The notes beneath the pieces are model-generated. The model did not search any database. It was not told the origin of the DNA and was given only the letters and a program-made list of their open reading frames with translations. 57,105 nt of DNA from assembly GCA_944326525.1 (NCBI GenBank), contig CALVEG010000011.1, positions 1 to 57,105 on the forward strand. Direction: 5' to 3'. This DNA is from Candidatus Gastranaerophilales bacterium. GTDB lineage: Bacteria; Cyanobacteriota; Vampirovibrionia; Gastranaerophilales; Gastranaerophilaceae. The translations under genes were made by a program, and so were the position numbers. This document shows, piece by piece, positions 44,349 through 52,592 of the stretch (the stretch's first letter is position 1; each line of letters starts with the position of its first letter).

Positions 44349-45183
44349 ATTTGAAAAGTTGAATTTTTTGACAGCTGGAATGCCTTTGATTACAGGAAAA
44401 GGCGGTTATAGTAAGGCTTTTGAAATTCTGGAAGAAATGAATCTTGACGGAATGGAGCTTGAATTTGTACATGGTGTCAGAATGAATGATGATACAAGAG
44501 TGCTTGTTAATCAAATGAGAGAGGATAAAAAGCTTATTTTGACAGCACATGCTCCATTTTATGTAAATTTAAATGCAAGAGAAGCCGAAAAAATTGATGC
44601 AAGTGTTGCAAGAATTTTTGAAACAGCTGTTGCAGGCCGTGATACGGGGGCTTTTAGTATAACTTTCCATGCTGCATTTTATTTGGGGCAGGAAAAAGAT
44701 ATTGTTTTTAATCAGGTTAAAACACAGATTAAGCGAATTATTGACCTGATGGAAAAAGAGAATTTTAAAGTTTGGATAAGACCTGAAACTACCGGAAAAG
44801 CTACCCAGTGGGGAGATTTAGAAGAAATTGTGAATTTGTCAAAAGAGTTTGAAGGTTTTGTGTTACCTTGTGTTGATTTTTCTCATCTTCATGCAAGAAC
44901 AGGCGGAGAATACAATACTTATGACGAATTTTCTTCAATTCTTGACACAATCGGAAATAAAATCGGGAAATATGCGCTTGAAAACTTTCACGGGCATCTT
45001 GCGGGGATTGAATACACTGCAAAAGGCGAAAGACAGCATCTTAATTTGAAAGAATCCGATATGAATTATGTGGATTTGTTAAAGGTATTGAAAAAGTTTG
45101 ATGTAAAGGGTGCTTTGGTTTGCGAAAGCCCGAATATCGAAGGTGATGCAAAGTTATTAAAAGAAACTTATCTTTCTTTGTAA
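44332..45183 (+). CDS. Endonuclease IV-like TIM-barrel metalloenzyme
   Basis: 283 residues from GTG 44332, chosen for GGAG 6 nt upstream; it overlaps crcB by 17 bp. AP-endonuclease-2 fold with candidate metal ligands in LTAHAPFYVN, TFHAAF, RPETTGK, CVDFSHLHAR and ENFHGHL. These fit the His/Glu/Asp set of EndoIV, which nicks DNA at abasic sites; xylose-isomerase-like sugar enzymes share the fold. DNA repair is the likelier role given retention of the EndoIV-type order. Confidence 0.78.
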   Translation: MQNLYKFEKLNFLTAGMPLITGKGGYSKAFEILEEMNLDGMELEFVHGVRMNDDTRVLVNQMREDKKLILTAHAPFYVNLNAREAEKIDASVARIFETAVAGRDTGAFSITFHAAFYLGQEKDIVFNQVKTQIKRIIDLMEKENFKVWIRPETTGKATQWGDLEEIVNLSKEFEGFVLPCVDFSHLHARTGGEYNTYDEFSSILDTIGNKIGKYALENFHGHLAGIEYTAKGERQHLNLKESDMNYVDLLKVLKKFDVKGALVCESPNIEGDAKLLKETYLSL

Positions 45184-45197
45184 AGATTAAGGATTTA

Positions 45198-45212
45198 TGA
45201 TAGAATTAACTT
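45198..45212 (+). promoter_or_regulatory. Extended -10 giving a leaderless purB mRNA
   Basis: TGA-TAGAAT (45198-45206) followed by 6 nt and ATG 45213; no Shine-Dalgarno sequence. Same geometry as der. Confidence 0.6.
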
Positions 45213-46505
45213 ATGATTGATAGATATTCACGTGAAGAAATGAAAAAGATTTGGGAATTGAATTCCAAATTTGACTATTATTTGAGAGTAGAATTAGCTG
45301 TTTGTGAGGCTTACACAAAGACGGGCAAAATTCCGAAAAAAGATTTTGAAGAAATTAAAAAGCGTGCAAAGTTTAATATAGAGCGGATTGACGAAATTGA
45401 AAGAGAAGTCAGACATGATGTAATTGCGTTTTTAACTTGTGTTAATGAAAGTTTAGGAGAAGAACTTTCACGTCACATGCATATAGGAATGACAAGTTCT
45501 GACGTTATTGATACAGCTTTTGCGCTTCAAATTCAAGACAGCGGAAAAATTATTAAAAAAGATCTTGATGAAACTATTAAATCTTTAAAAGAGCTTGCTA
45601 AAAAGCATAAGAAAACAATTTGCATAGGCCGATCTCACGGAATAATCGCTGAAGTTATGACTTTCGGGGTTAAGCTTTGCAACTGGATTGATATTTTAGA
45701 ACGCCAAAGAGATAATTTTGAACATGCACTTGAGGAAATTCGAGTTGGTCAGATTTCAGGGCCTGTTGGAACTTACAGTAATATCTCTCCTGAAATTGAA
45801 AAAATAACTTGTAAAAATTTAGGGTTGAAGCCTGCAAAAGTTTCTACACAAATTATTGCAAGAGATTATCATGCTTATTTTATGCAGTCATTGGCTTTGA
45901 TAGCAAGCGTTTTAGAGCAGTTTGCAACAGAAATAAGACATCTTCAAAGGACAGAAGTTTTAGAGGCGGAAGAGGGGTTTGCAAAGGGACAAAAGGGTTC
46001 ATCTGCGATGCCTCATAAGAAAAACCCTGTTTTATCCGAAAATCTTTGCGGATTGGCTCGTGTGGTCAGATGCAATTCTCTTGCTGCAATGGAAAATATT
46101 ACACTTTGGCATGAAAGAGATATTTCTCACAGTTCAGCAGAAAGAATAATTTTTCCGGATAGCTTAATCCTTGTTGATTTTATGCTTAATCGCTTTAACG
46201 GGGTTGTTCAAAATCTTGTTGTACACGAGAAAAATATGCTAAAAAATGCAGATCGCTTTGGCGGAATTGTATTTTCTCAAAAAGTTTTGCTTGAATTAAC
46301 CGAAAAAGGCTTAACAAGAGAAGATGCATATAAAATTGTTCAAAGAAACGCGCTTGATGCTTTTGAAAATGACGGCAATTTTAAGGCTAATCTTTTAAAT
46401 GACGAAGAAGTTACAAAGCTTCTTTCAATAGAAGATATAGACAAAATATTTGATAAAGAAGCATATTTGAAAAATATAGAAGAAATTTACAAAAGAGTTT
46501 TATAA
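45213..46505 (+). CDS. purB: Adenylosuccinate lyase
   Basis: 430 residues. Fumarase/ASL superfamily: signature GSSAMPHKKNPV with the catalytic Ser loop, TSSDVIDTA, and the general-acid region GRSHGIIAE. Acts twice in purine synthesis (SAICAR to AICAR, adenylosuccinate to AMP). Own leaderless-type promoter 30 nt after the previous gene, strong terminator behind. Confidence 0.96.
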   Translation: MIDRYSREEMKKIWELNSKFDYYLRVELAVCEAYTKTGKIPKKDFEEIKKRAKFNIERIDEIEREVRHDVIAFLTCVNESLGEELSRHMHIGMTSSDVIDTAFALQIQDSGKIIKKDLDETIKSLKELAKKHKKTICIGRSHGIIAEVMTFGVKLCNWIDILERQRDNFEHALEEIRVGQISGPVGTYSNISPEIEKITCKNLGLKPAKVSTQIIARDYHAYFMQSLALIASVLEQFATEIRHLQRTEVLEAEEGFAKGQKGSSAMPHKKNPVLSENLCGLARVVRCNSLAAMENITLWHERDISHSSAERIIFPDSLILVDFMLNRFNGVVQNLVVHEKNMLKNADRFGGIVFSQKVLLELTEKGLTREDAYKIVQRNALDAFENDGNFKANLLNDEEVTKLLSIEDIDKIFDKEAYLKNIEEIYKRVL

Positions 46506-46511
46506 ATAACT

Positions 46512-46541
46512 AAAAAGCCGGTATTTAAACCGGCTTTTTTA
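46512..46541. terminator. Terminator between purB and gloA
   Basis: AAAAAGCCGGT pairs with ACCGGCTTTTT; bidirectional between the convergent genes. Confidence 0.9.
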
Positions 46542-46557
46542 TAGATTGTTATGCCTT

Positions 46558-46941
46558 TTACCAAACAACTTTTTCAATTAATTCGATTTCATATCCGTCA
46601 GGATCTTTGATAAAGGCAATTTTTGTACCTTTTCCGTTTAGGTCAAACGGTTCGTAAAGGTATTCGTAACCGAGTTTGTGAAGTTTTTCGGTAAATTTGT
46701 CAAGAGAATCAACCGAAAAAGCAAAATGTCCAAAACCTGTTCCAAGTTGGTAACCGTCTGAGGGTGTTTCGTCATTGTAGGTAAGTTCAATTTGGCAAAC
46801 ACCTTCTTCGTCTGTTAAAAAGATAAGTTCACAATCATCTAATCTTTTCTTTTTGTCTATTTTCATATTCAAAAGTTCTGTGTAGAATTTGATTGATTTT
46901 TCGGCATCTTTTACTCTTATCATTGTGTGTAAAAATTTCAT
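46558..46941 (-). CDS. gloA: Lactoylglutathione lyase (glyoxalase I)
   Basis: 127 residues from ATG 46941 (AAGGAGAG upstream; an earlier in-frame start is unsupported). Vicinal-oxygen-chelate fold: HTMIRVKDAEKSIKFY with first metal His, QIELTYN with Glu, GFGHFAFSVD with His and YEIELIE with Glu. Converts the methylglyoxal hemithioacetal to S-lactoyl-thiol in methylglyoxal detoxification. Thiol partner in this organism unknown. Confidence 0.9.
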   Translation of the reverse strand: MKFLHTMIRVKDAEKSIKFYTELLNMKIDKKKRLDDCELIFLTDEEGVCQIELTYNDETPSDGYQLGTGFGHFAFSVDSLDKFTEKLHKLGYEYLYEPFDLNGKGTKIAFIKDPDGYEIELIEKVVW

Positions 46942-46982
46942 AATACTCTCCTTATTTTTGCACACTTATTTTAGCATAAAAT

Positions 46983-47444
46983 TTACTTCATATCTTTTGC
47001 AATAACATCGGTTATATCTTCTCCGCCATAAAATACCATACTTTTGGGCAAAACAAGATTGTAATTAAGGTTTTTTGCTTTTTCAATTACTGCGGCTCGA
47101 ATTTCGGTGTCAATTTGGTTTAATTTGTCGTTGTAGTCCTTATCCAATGCCAGTTTTTGTTCATTTATTTGATTACGGTATTTTTCTTCAAGAGCAGTTA
47201 TTTTTGCAGGATCTTTTTCTTTTGAAATTTCGCTTTGTGCTTGTTGTATTGTTTTTTGCATTTCTCCAAGCTTTTTTTCCTGATCTGCTTTAAGCTGTTT
47301 TACTTGAGAAGAATTTGCAATAATTTGCTGAACATCTACAACTGCAATTTTTGGGGCTGTGTCTGATATTGCAATGTTGTTAATAGAATAACCAAGAGCA
47401 AATGCTGTTAAACAGATAAATAAAAACCCGAATTTTTTTGTCAT
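46983..47444 (-). CDS. OmpH/Skp-like periplasmic chaperone
   Basis: 153 residues. Signal peptide or anchor (FGFLFICLTAFALGYSI), then KIAVVDVQQIIANSS, a long charged coiled coil (~60-120) and a C-terminal beta part. Skp/OmpH proteins hold unfolded outer-membrane proteins in the periplasm, implying an outer membrane. AAAGGA upstream of ATG. Confidence 0.85.
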   Translation of the reverse strand: MTKKFGFLFICLTAFALGYSINNIAISDTAPKIAVVDVQQIIANSSQVKQLKADQEKKLGEMQKTIQQAQSEISKEKDPAKITALEEKYRNQINEQKLALDKDYNDKLNQIDTEIRAAVIEKAKNLNYNLVLPKSMVFYGGEDITDVIAKDMK

Positions 47445-47533
47445 AATATAAATCCTTTCTTCTTAACTACAAAATGATATTATTTAAAAAAAGGATACGA
47501 TAAATTAGTAAATCGGGTAATTTTAGCTAAAAA

Positions 47534-48787
47534 CTACTTATTTAAAGCCGTTGTAGAATCGGCATCTATCATTTGTTGGAGAATAGTTTTGGCTGTATCA
47601 AGCTGTTTGTCTTTTTTGTTGTTAATGTCGTCAAGAGTTAATTTTACTTCTATATCAGGGGATATTCCGATTTTATTTATATCAGAGCCGTTAGGAGTTA
47701 AGTATTTTGCAATTGTCAGGTTCAAGCCGGTTTCATTTGGAAGCGGCATAATCCTTTGAACCATACCTTTGCCGAATGTTGTAGTTCCTAAAAGTTTTGC
47801 TTTTTTGTAGTCTTTAAGTGCTCCTGAGAGTATTTCACTTGCACTTGCACTTGCACCGTCAATAAGTACGATTAATGGTTTGTTAATTGAAAATTCAGTA
47901 TTTTGCGCATATATATCATATTTATAATTGTTTCTGCCAACAATACTTACTATATTTCCGTCAGAAATGAACAGATTTGCTATGAATACAGCATTTGGAA
48001 GCAGACCTCCTGTATTTCCTCTTAAATCCAAAATAAGTCCGTCTGCATCTTTCGTTTTTTCAAGAGCCTCCATAAACTCATTTGGAGTTGAAGTTCCTAA
48101 AAAACTTGAAATTTGGATGTAGCCGATGTTTTTATCCATCGTGCTTTTTACTGTTTTTATTTTAATTTCTTTACGAACTATCTTTTTTATAAACTTATCT
48201 TTGTTACGTAAAATAGTCATTTGTACAAAAGTATTTTCAGGCCCTTTTACAAGTGCTGCAACATCGGAAAGGGGTAATCCGTTAACAGTTTTGCCGTCAA
48301 TTTCAAGGATAATATCTCCGGCTTGAAGATTGGCAGCTTGTGCCGGAGTTCCTTCCATCACGTTTATAATACTTATTTTGCCTGAATTAGATGCTATATT
48401 TACGCCAATTCCGGTAATTTTTGAATCAATAGAAGTATTTTGGTCATTGTATTCTCTCTTATCCATATATTTGGAATAAGGATCGTCAAGGCTTGCAAGC
48501 ATTGTATCTATTGCAACTTTAGCATCTTCATCGGTTTTTATTTTCCCGTGGTAATGCTCTTTCCATCTTGACCAGGATTGGTGATTCATTGAAGGATCAT
48601 AATAATTATTTTTAACTGTCTGCCAAACATTATCAAATAATTTTTGGCTAGATACATGTTCATGGTTAACAAGTTCGCTTGTATCCATAGAATAAAACAT
48701 GTTTTGGTTTACATTCATCACAAATTTGTTGAGTGCAAACAAAAAGGCTACAGTTATTAAAAATAATATTATCTGGGATTTCTTCAT
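47534..48787 (-). CDS. ctpA: Carboxyl-terminal processing protease (S41)
   Basis: 417 residues from ATG 48787. N-terminal membrane helix (IILFLITVAFLFALNKF), PDZ domain (~130-210: GIGVNIASNSGKI, LQAGDIILEIDGK) and S41 protease with catalytic Ser in DGASASASEIL and Lys in TFGKGMVQR. Trims or degrades envelope proteins from the C-terminus. The longer frame to 48805 begins with TTG/other codons lacking support. No clear Shine-Dalgarno; a weak TTAAAT lies 6 nt before ATG. Confidence 0.93.
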   Translation of the reverse strand: MKKSQIILFLITVAFLFALNKFVMNVNQNMFYSMDTSELVNHEHVSSQKLFDNVWQTVKNNYYDPSMNHQSWSRWKEHYHGKIKTDEDAKVAIDTMLASLDDPYSKYMDKREYNDQNTSIDSKITGIGVNIASNSGKISIINVMEGTPAQAANLQAGDIILEIDGKTVNGLPLSDVAALVKGPENTFVQMTILRNKDKFIKKIVRKEIKIKTVKSTMDKNIGYIQISSFLGTSTPNEFMEALEKTKDADGLILDLRGNTGGLLPNAVFIANLFISDGNIVSIVGRNNYKYDIYAQNTEFSINKPLIVLIDGASASASEILSGALKDYKKAKLLGTTTFGKGMVQRIMPLPNETGLNLTIAKYLTPNGSDINKIGISPDIEVKLTLDDINNKKDKQLDTAKTILQQMIDADSTTALNK

Positions 48788-48937
48788 ACGATTATTTAAC
48801 AACAATGCTATTTTTTAATCAATATACTTTATGATTAGTTAAAGAATACAAAATAAAAATTAATAACGATAAAAAAAGCTTGAAAATATTAAATAAATAT
48901 CCGATGATTAGAGTTGCAGAATAAATAAAAAACGAAA

Positions 48938-49870
48938 ATGACAAAAGTAATTGGCGGATATTTTGAATTAGAACTAACAGAACGGTATGATAATATCGGA
49001 AATGCTATTGCTTTAAATAGTGCAAGAAATTGTCTGCGATATATAATAAGAGCTTATGGCATAAAAGAGATCTTTTTACCTTATTACACTTGTCCGGTTG
49101 TTTGGCAGACGGTGAAAAAAGAAGATTGCAGGGTTAATTTTTATCATATAGATGAAAATTTTATGCCGGAAAAAGAATTTGAAAAAAATGATTATGTCCT
49201 TTATACAAACTATTTTGGCGTATGCGGAAAAAATGTTAAACAACTAGCAGAAAAATACGAAAACATAATTATAGATAATTCACAAGCCTTTTATATGCCA
49301 AAATACGGTATAGCTTCGTTTAATTCTATACGAAAATTCTTTGGAGTACCGGATGGCGCTCTTCTTTATTGTGACAAAACAACAGATGAAAAATTTGAAA
49401 AAAGTACATCTTATCAAAAATGTAATCATTTGCTGAAAAGGCTTGATGTATCAATGAATTTCGGTTATCAGGATTTTTGTTTTAACGAGGATTGTTTGCT
49501 GGATGAAGATATTAAAACTATTTCAAACCTAACAAAATCAATATTTAACACAATAAATATTGAAAAAGCGAAGGAAAAAAGGTTAGAAAATTATCAAACA
49601 TTATCTTATGAATTAGACAAATCAAATAAGTTGCAAATTAAACCGGATAAAGATGATATTCCGATGTATTATCCTTACATGAGTGAGAATTACGTTTTTT
49701 ACAGAAATCTTTTTGCAAAAAACAGTATTGAAATTCCGCTATATTGGAATAATTTGCCAGAAGATTTTCCGGAAAGTAATTTGAGAAACAAAATATTACT
49801 TCTTCCAATAGATCAAAGATATAACAAAAAGGATATGGAAAAAATCCTTGAAATATTAAATAAGAAATAA
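48938..49870 (+). CDS. DegT/DnrJ-like PLP enzyme
   Basis: 310 residues. Shape of fold-type I aminotransferases of the DegT/EryC1 type: LNSARNCLRYIIRAYG at the start, IFLPYYTCPVVWQTVK, IIIDNSQAF and SFNSIRKFFGVPDGALLYC, where the Lys in RKFFG is the likely PLP lysine. It is shorter than usual (about 370 residues), lacking some C-terminal parts. Such proteins often modify sugars for glycans; acceptor unknown. No clear ribosome site. Confidence 0.65.
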   Translation: MTKVIGGYFELELTERYDNIGNAIALNSARNCLRYIIRAYGIKEIFLPYYTCPVVWQTVKKEDCRVNFYHIDENFMPEKEFEKNDYVLYTNYFGVCGKNVKQLAEKYENIIIDNSQAFYMPKYGIASFNSIRKFFGVPDGALLYCDKTTDEKFEKSTSYQKCNHLLKRLDVSMNFGYQDFCFNEDCLLDEDIKTISNLTKSIFNTINIEKAKEKRLENYQTLSYELDKSNKLQIKPDKDDIPMYYPYMSENYVFYRNLFAKNSIEIPLYWNNLPEDFPESNLRNKILLLPIDQRYNKKDMEKILEILNKK

Positions 49871-49983
49871 TTTTGCTTTTAAATGTTACAAATATTAAAA
49901 TAAAACCGGAATTTTGGATAAATTAAGCATTTTACTCCCCCAAAAAAGACTTTATATATTTATAGGGGAAAATGGGGATATTA

Positions 49984-50371
49984 ATGCCAGATTCAAAAGT
50001 TATAGTAATAAAAGCAGACAATAAAATTAAACTGTTTACACCGCCTGATCTAAAGCCGGACTCGACAATTTGTGGTATGCGAAATGATACAACAAAAAAT
50101 GTCAGAAAAATATTGTTTGATGTTGTTGAAAAAGATTATCAGCTTAGTATAATTGCAAAAAAAATTATATGATGATGTGTACAAATTTTTTGCAGGTGAT
50201 ATGGATAAAAATATAAAAATGGTTAATAAAGATAATGTTTCACAAATTATCAATCATTATATGCTAATAACAGAAGGAACAACCTTAACAGAAGATATTT
50301 GTGATGAATGGATTACAAATGAAACGAAGAAGGAATATATAACACAAATAGAGCAAGCCCTAAAAAAGTGA
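49984..50371 (+). pseudogene. Unknown small gene split by a frameshift in an A8 run
   Basis: From ATG 49984 (GGGGA upstream) the frame reads MPDSKVIVIKADNK to SIIAKKII and stops at 50172. A second frame from 50153 continues DDVYKFFAGDMDK to IEQALKK. Deleting one A from the A8 run (50157-50164) joins them as ...IIAKKLYDDVYKFF..., about 128 residues. It can be a decayed gene, a slippage-expressed gene or a sequence error. No family recognised; neighbouring gene in the same direction follows after 9 nt. Confidence 0.55.
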
Positions 50372-50380
50372 GCAAAGGAC

Positions 50381-50761
50381 TTGAATATTGGAGTTGATGA
50401 CTTGGATAAAAAATATAAAGAATCTTTAACCGCTGCATTTCAAGCTTGGCCTGCCAAAATATTCGGATATATAAATAATTCAAATATAAAAAAAATAGAT
50501 GATGTTTTTAATGAATATTGTAGAAGAATTACGCAAAAAGAAGTTACGCAGAGGACAGGATTATTTAATAAACCCTTTACAGATAAGGAAGTAGAAAAGT
50601 TTTTAAATAATGATAATTACCCCAAATTTACGGATAATTATGAATATGACAGATATATAAAAGAGTTTTCAAATGACACGATCCTATCAAAAGGTATAGG
50701 GTTTACGGGAAAAATAGAATATCCGTCACTGCAGCAAGGCGGTTCTTGCGTAATGCATTAA
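50381..50761 (+). CDS. Unknown small protein
   Basis: 126 residues, mixed charged sequence with AFQAWPAKIFGYI, KPFTDKEVEKFL and the Gly/Cys-rich end QQGGSCVMH. Start is TTG 50381 (AAGGA directly adjacent) or TTG 50402 (GGAG 11 nt upstream). Probably co-transcribed with the frameshifted gene just upstream. Its stop overlaps the stop of the convergent ArsR gene. No family recognised. Confidence 0.5.
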   Translation: MNIGVDDLDKKYKESLTAAFQAWPAKIFGYINNSNIKKIDDVFNEYCRRITQKEVTQRTGLFNKPFTDKEVEKFLNNDNYPKFTDNYEYDRYIKEFSNDTILSKGIGFTGKIEYPSLQQGGSCVMH

Positions 50762-51040
50762 TCATCTTCAAGAATTTTATTTAAGCAATTGAAAAAATCT
50801 CCCATACAGCAGATTTTCAAAGAATAATAGACATTTAATCCTTCTTTTCTGTCTTTTATTAAACCTGCTTCTTTAAGCTTAATCAAACTTTTAGATATGT
50901 GAGGTTGTTCGTAGTTTAATTTTTCAACAATTTCACAAACACATTTTTCTCCATCAGCAAGAAAGTCTATTATCTTAAGCTTTACCGGAATAGATAAAGC
51001 TTTAAATATTTGTACTTTTTTTATAAATATTATTTTTCAT
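50758..51040 (-). pseudogene. ArsR-family HTH regulator, frameshifted at an A7 run
   Basis: Reading the minus strand from ATG 51040 (GGTGA upstream) gives MKNNIYKK and then a stop because of one extra A in a run of seven near 51016-51022. In the shifted frame the protein continues FKALSIPVKLKIIDFLADGEK, CVCEIVEKLNYEQPHISKSL, GLIKDRKEGLNVYYSLKICC, a textbook ArsR winged helix. CVC and the late CC could be metal-sensing cysteines. No canonical start codon exists in the shifted frame before the middle of the domain. Likely decayed or mis-sequenced by one base. Confidence 0.7.
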
Positions 51041-51151
51041 AAAATCACCAAATATATGGATTGTTTTGTTAATTATTATATTAAGAGCGGGTTAGTGTAA
51101 AGAAACTCCTTAAATGATTGCTTGTAAGACTAATTCTTCGTATTTTTCTTG

Positions 51152-52138
51152 TCAAGGTTCATCATTTGTTTGTTCTATTTCTCTTAAGTCATCAATACTT
51201 GATAAGCTTAATGCAAATTCATAGCAATCTTTGTCAATAAATTTGCTATTTAGCAATTCTTTTAAGATATTCTTATTAGTTTCAACTATATTATTTTCAA
51301 CATTGTTTAGAATAATTTGTTCATCAATTTCATCTTTCCAACCACCAGTAAGCGTTTGATAAATAACATAAGCAAATTTTTGAAAAATATTTTCATGATA
51401 TTTTTCAGGAATACGTGCTCTAACAATATCTCGTGCTTTATGATAAATCCATTCAGTTACAACTTGGATTAAATAAGTTCTTTTGTCATCATCAAGGTTA
51501 TTGTCTTTTTGTGCTCTCTCTCCGGTAATTAATGAATATTTTCTCATAATAGATAAAATATACTCAACATCAATTTCAAAAAATGTATCGTCTTTTTCAA
51601 GCATATTTTTAGCTTGATTAATTAAATTTTCTGTTAATTTTTTATAATCAAACTTTTCTGAAATTTCATTCTCCTGCTCATTTTTAGCTAAATTTATAAA
51701 ATAGTCTATTAATTCTTCTTTAGTAAATTCTCCGTATTCATAATTTTTGCCAAGTTCTTGCATATATTTCATTGCTATTTCAAACTCTTTTTCTCTACCT
51801 TGAATAATTGTTGGCATTTTTTCGAAAATTTTAATTTCGTCTTGCATTGCTGCTTCTTTATTTCCCAAATTTTCATAAATAGTTTTTCTTAGGATAAAAT
51901 GTTTTGCATTACTTGAATCAAGCTCGCAACTCTTATTACTAATTTTTAGTGCTTCATCAAATTTATTCAAAAAATTCAAAATAGAAGCTTTATAGTAATA
52001 AAGGAATGCGAGTTGTCTATTGTATTTTTCTTCTTTTAAATTCTCAACATACTCAATAAGGTATTCTAAACCACTAAGAGCTTCTTCAAATCTCTTATTA
52101 AGAAATAAATCATCAATTTTTTTTATTGCATTTTTCAT
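51152..52138 (-). CDS. TPR-containing protein with unknown C-terminal domain
   Basis: 328 residues. Residues ~10-110 contain TPR-like helices (RFEEALSGLEYLIEYV, AFLYYYKASILNFLNKFDEAL). Residues ~140-328 form an acidic helical domain without recognised family. Cytoplasmic, no signal peptide. Third gene behind two secreted repeat proteins (gap 35 nt), so possibly co-transcribed with them. Confidence 0.65.
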   Translation of the reverse strand: MKNAIKKIDDLFLNKRFEEALSGLEYLIEYVENLKEEKYNRQLAFLYYYKASILNFLNKFDEALKISNKSCELDSSNAKHFILRKTIYENLGNKEAAMQDEIKIFEKMPTIIQGREKEFEIAMKYMQELGKNYEYGEFTKEELIDYFINLAKNEQENEISEKFDYKKLTENLINQAKNMLEKDDTFFEIDVEYILSIMRKYSLITGERAQKDNNLDDDKRTYLIQVVTEWIYHKARDIVRARIPEKYHENIFQKFAYVIYQTLTGGWKDEIDEQIILNNVENNIVETNKNILKELLNSKFIDKDCYEFALSLSSIDDLREIEQTNDEP

Positions 52139-52173
52139 AAAAACTTCTTTTTTTATATTTTACAGTTTTTCAA

Positions 52174-52575
52174 CTATTTATATAAAACCTCATCGTTTCC
52201 TATTCTTATAATTTTATTCCCTTTATAAAACACTTCTTTTTCTCCAACCTTTAATATTTTTCCGCTAGTGGAGTAAGTTACAAAATCATTTCCAATTTTA
52301 AGGATTTCATTGTTGACCATTTTATATTCTACGACCTTATTTCCTATCCTTTCGATTTTTGCAGGATTCAATGTACTATAATAAACATCATCTGAACCAA
52401 TGCGATAAATTTTTTCTTCAATATTAGGGATTTTATTCATCTCTACAGAAGGTTTTCTAGAGCGTGTTGTTTCAAACATTATTTCATCCCAAACCTTGTT
52501 CCAAAACCCATTTGCTAAAGCAGGAAGCGAATTGAAAAATATGATTGATATAAGAAGTATTATTAATTTTTTCAT
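52174..52575 (-). CDS. Secreted protein of five short IGN-x-V-Y repeats
   Basis: 133 residues. Signal peptide (MKKLIILLISIIFFNSLPALA), then five units of 15-20 residues: YRIGSDDVYYS, ERIGNKVVEYK, LKIGNDFVTYS, LKVGEKEVFYK and IRIGNDEVLYK. Alternating hydrophobics predict a beta-meander or small solenoid outside the membrane. AAGG before ATG. Starts 17 nt after the 964-residue protein. Not recognised as a named family. Confidence 0.65.
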   Translation of the reverse strand: MKKLIILLISIIFFNSLPALANGFWNKVWDEIMFETTRSRKPSVEMNKIPNIEEKIYRIGSDDVYYSTLNPAKIERIGNKVVEYKMVNNEILKIGNDFVTYSTSGKILKVGEKEVFYKGNKIIRIGNDEVLYK

Positions 52576-52592
52576 ATAATAACCTTATTTGC

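Noticed and set aside
50381-50761. C-terminal CVMH resembles a eukaryotic CaaX prenylation box, which might suggest a host-targeted effector.
   Set aside because: A single four-residue match in a small protein with no secretion signal; expected by chance.
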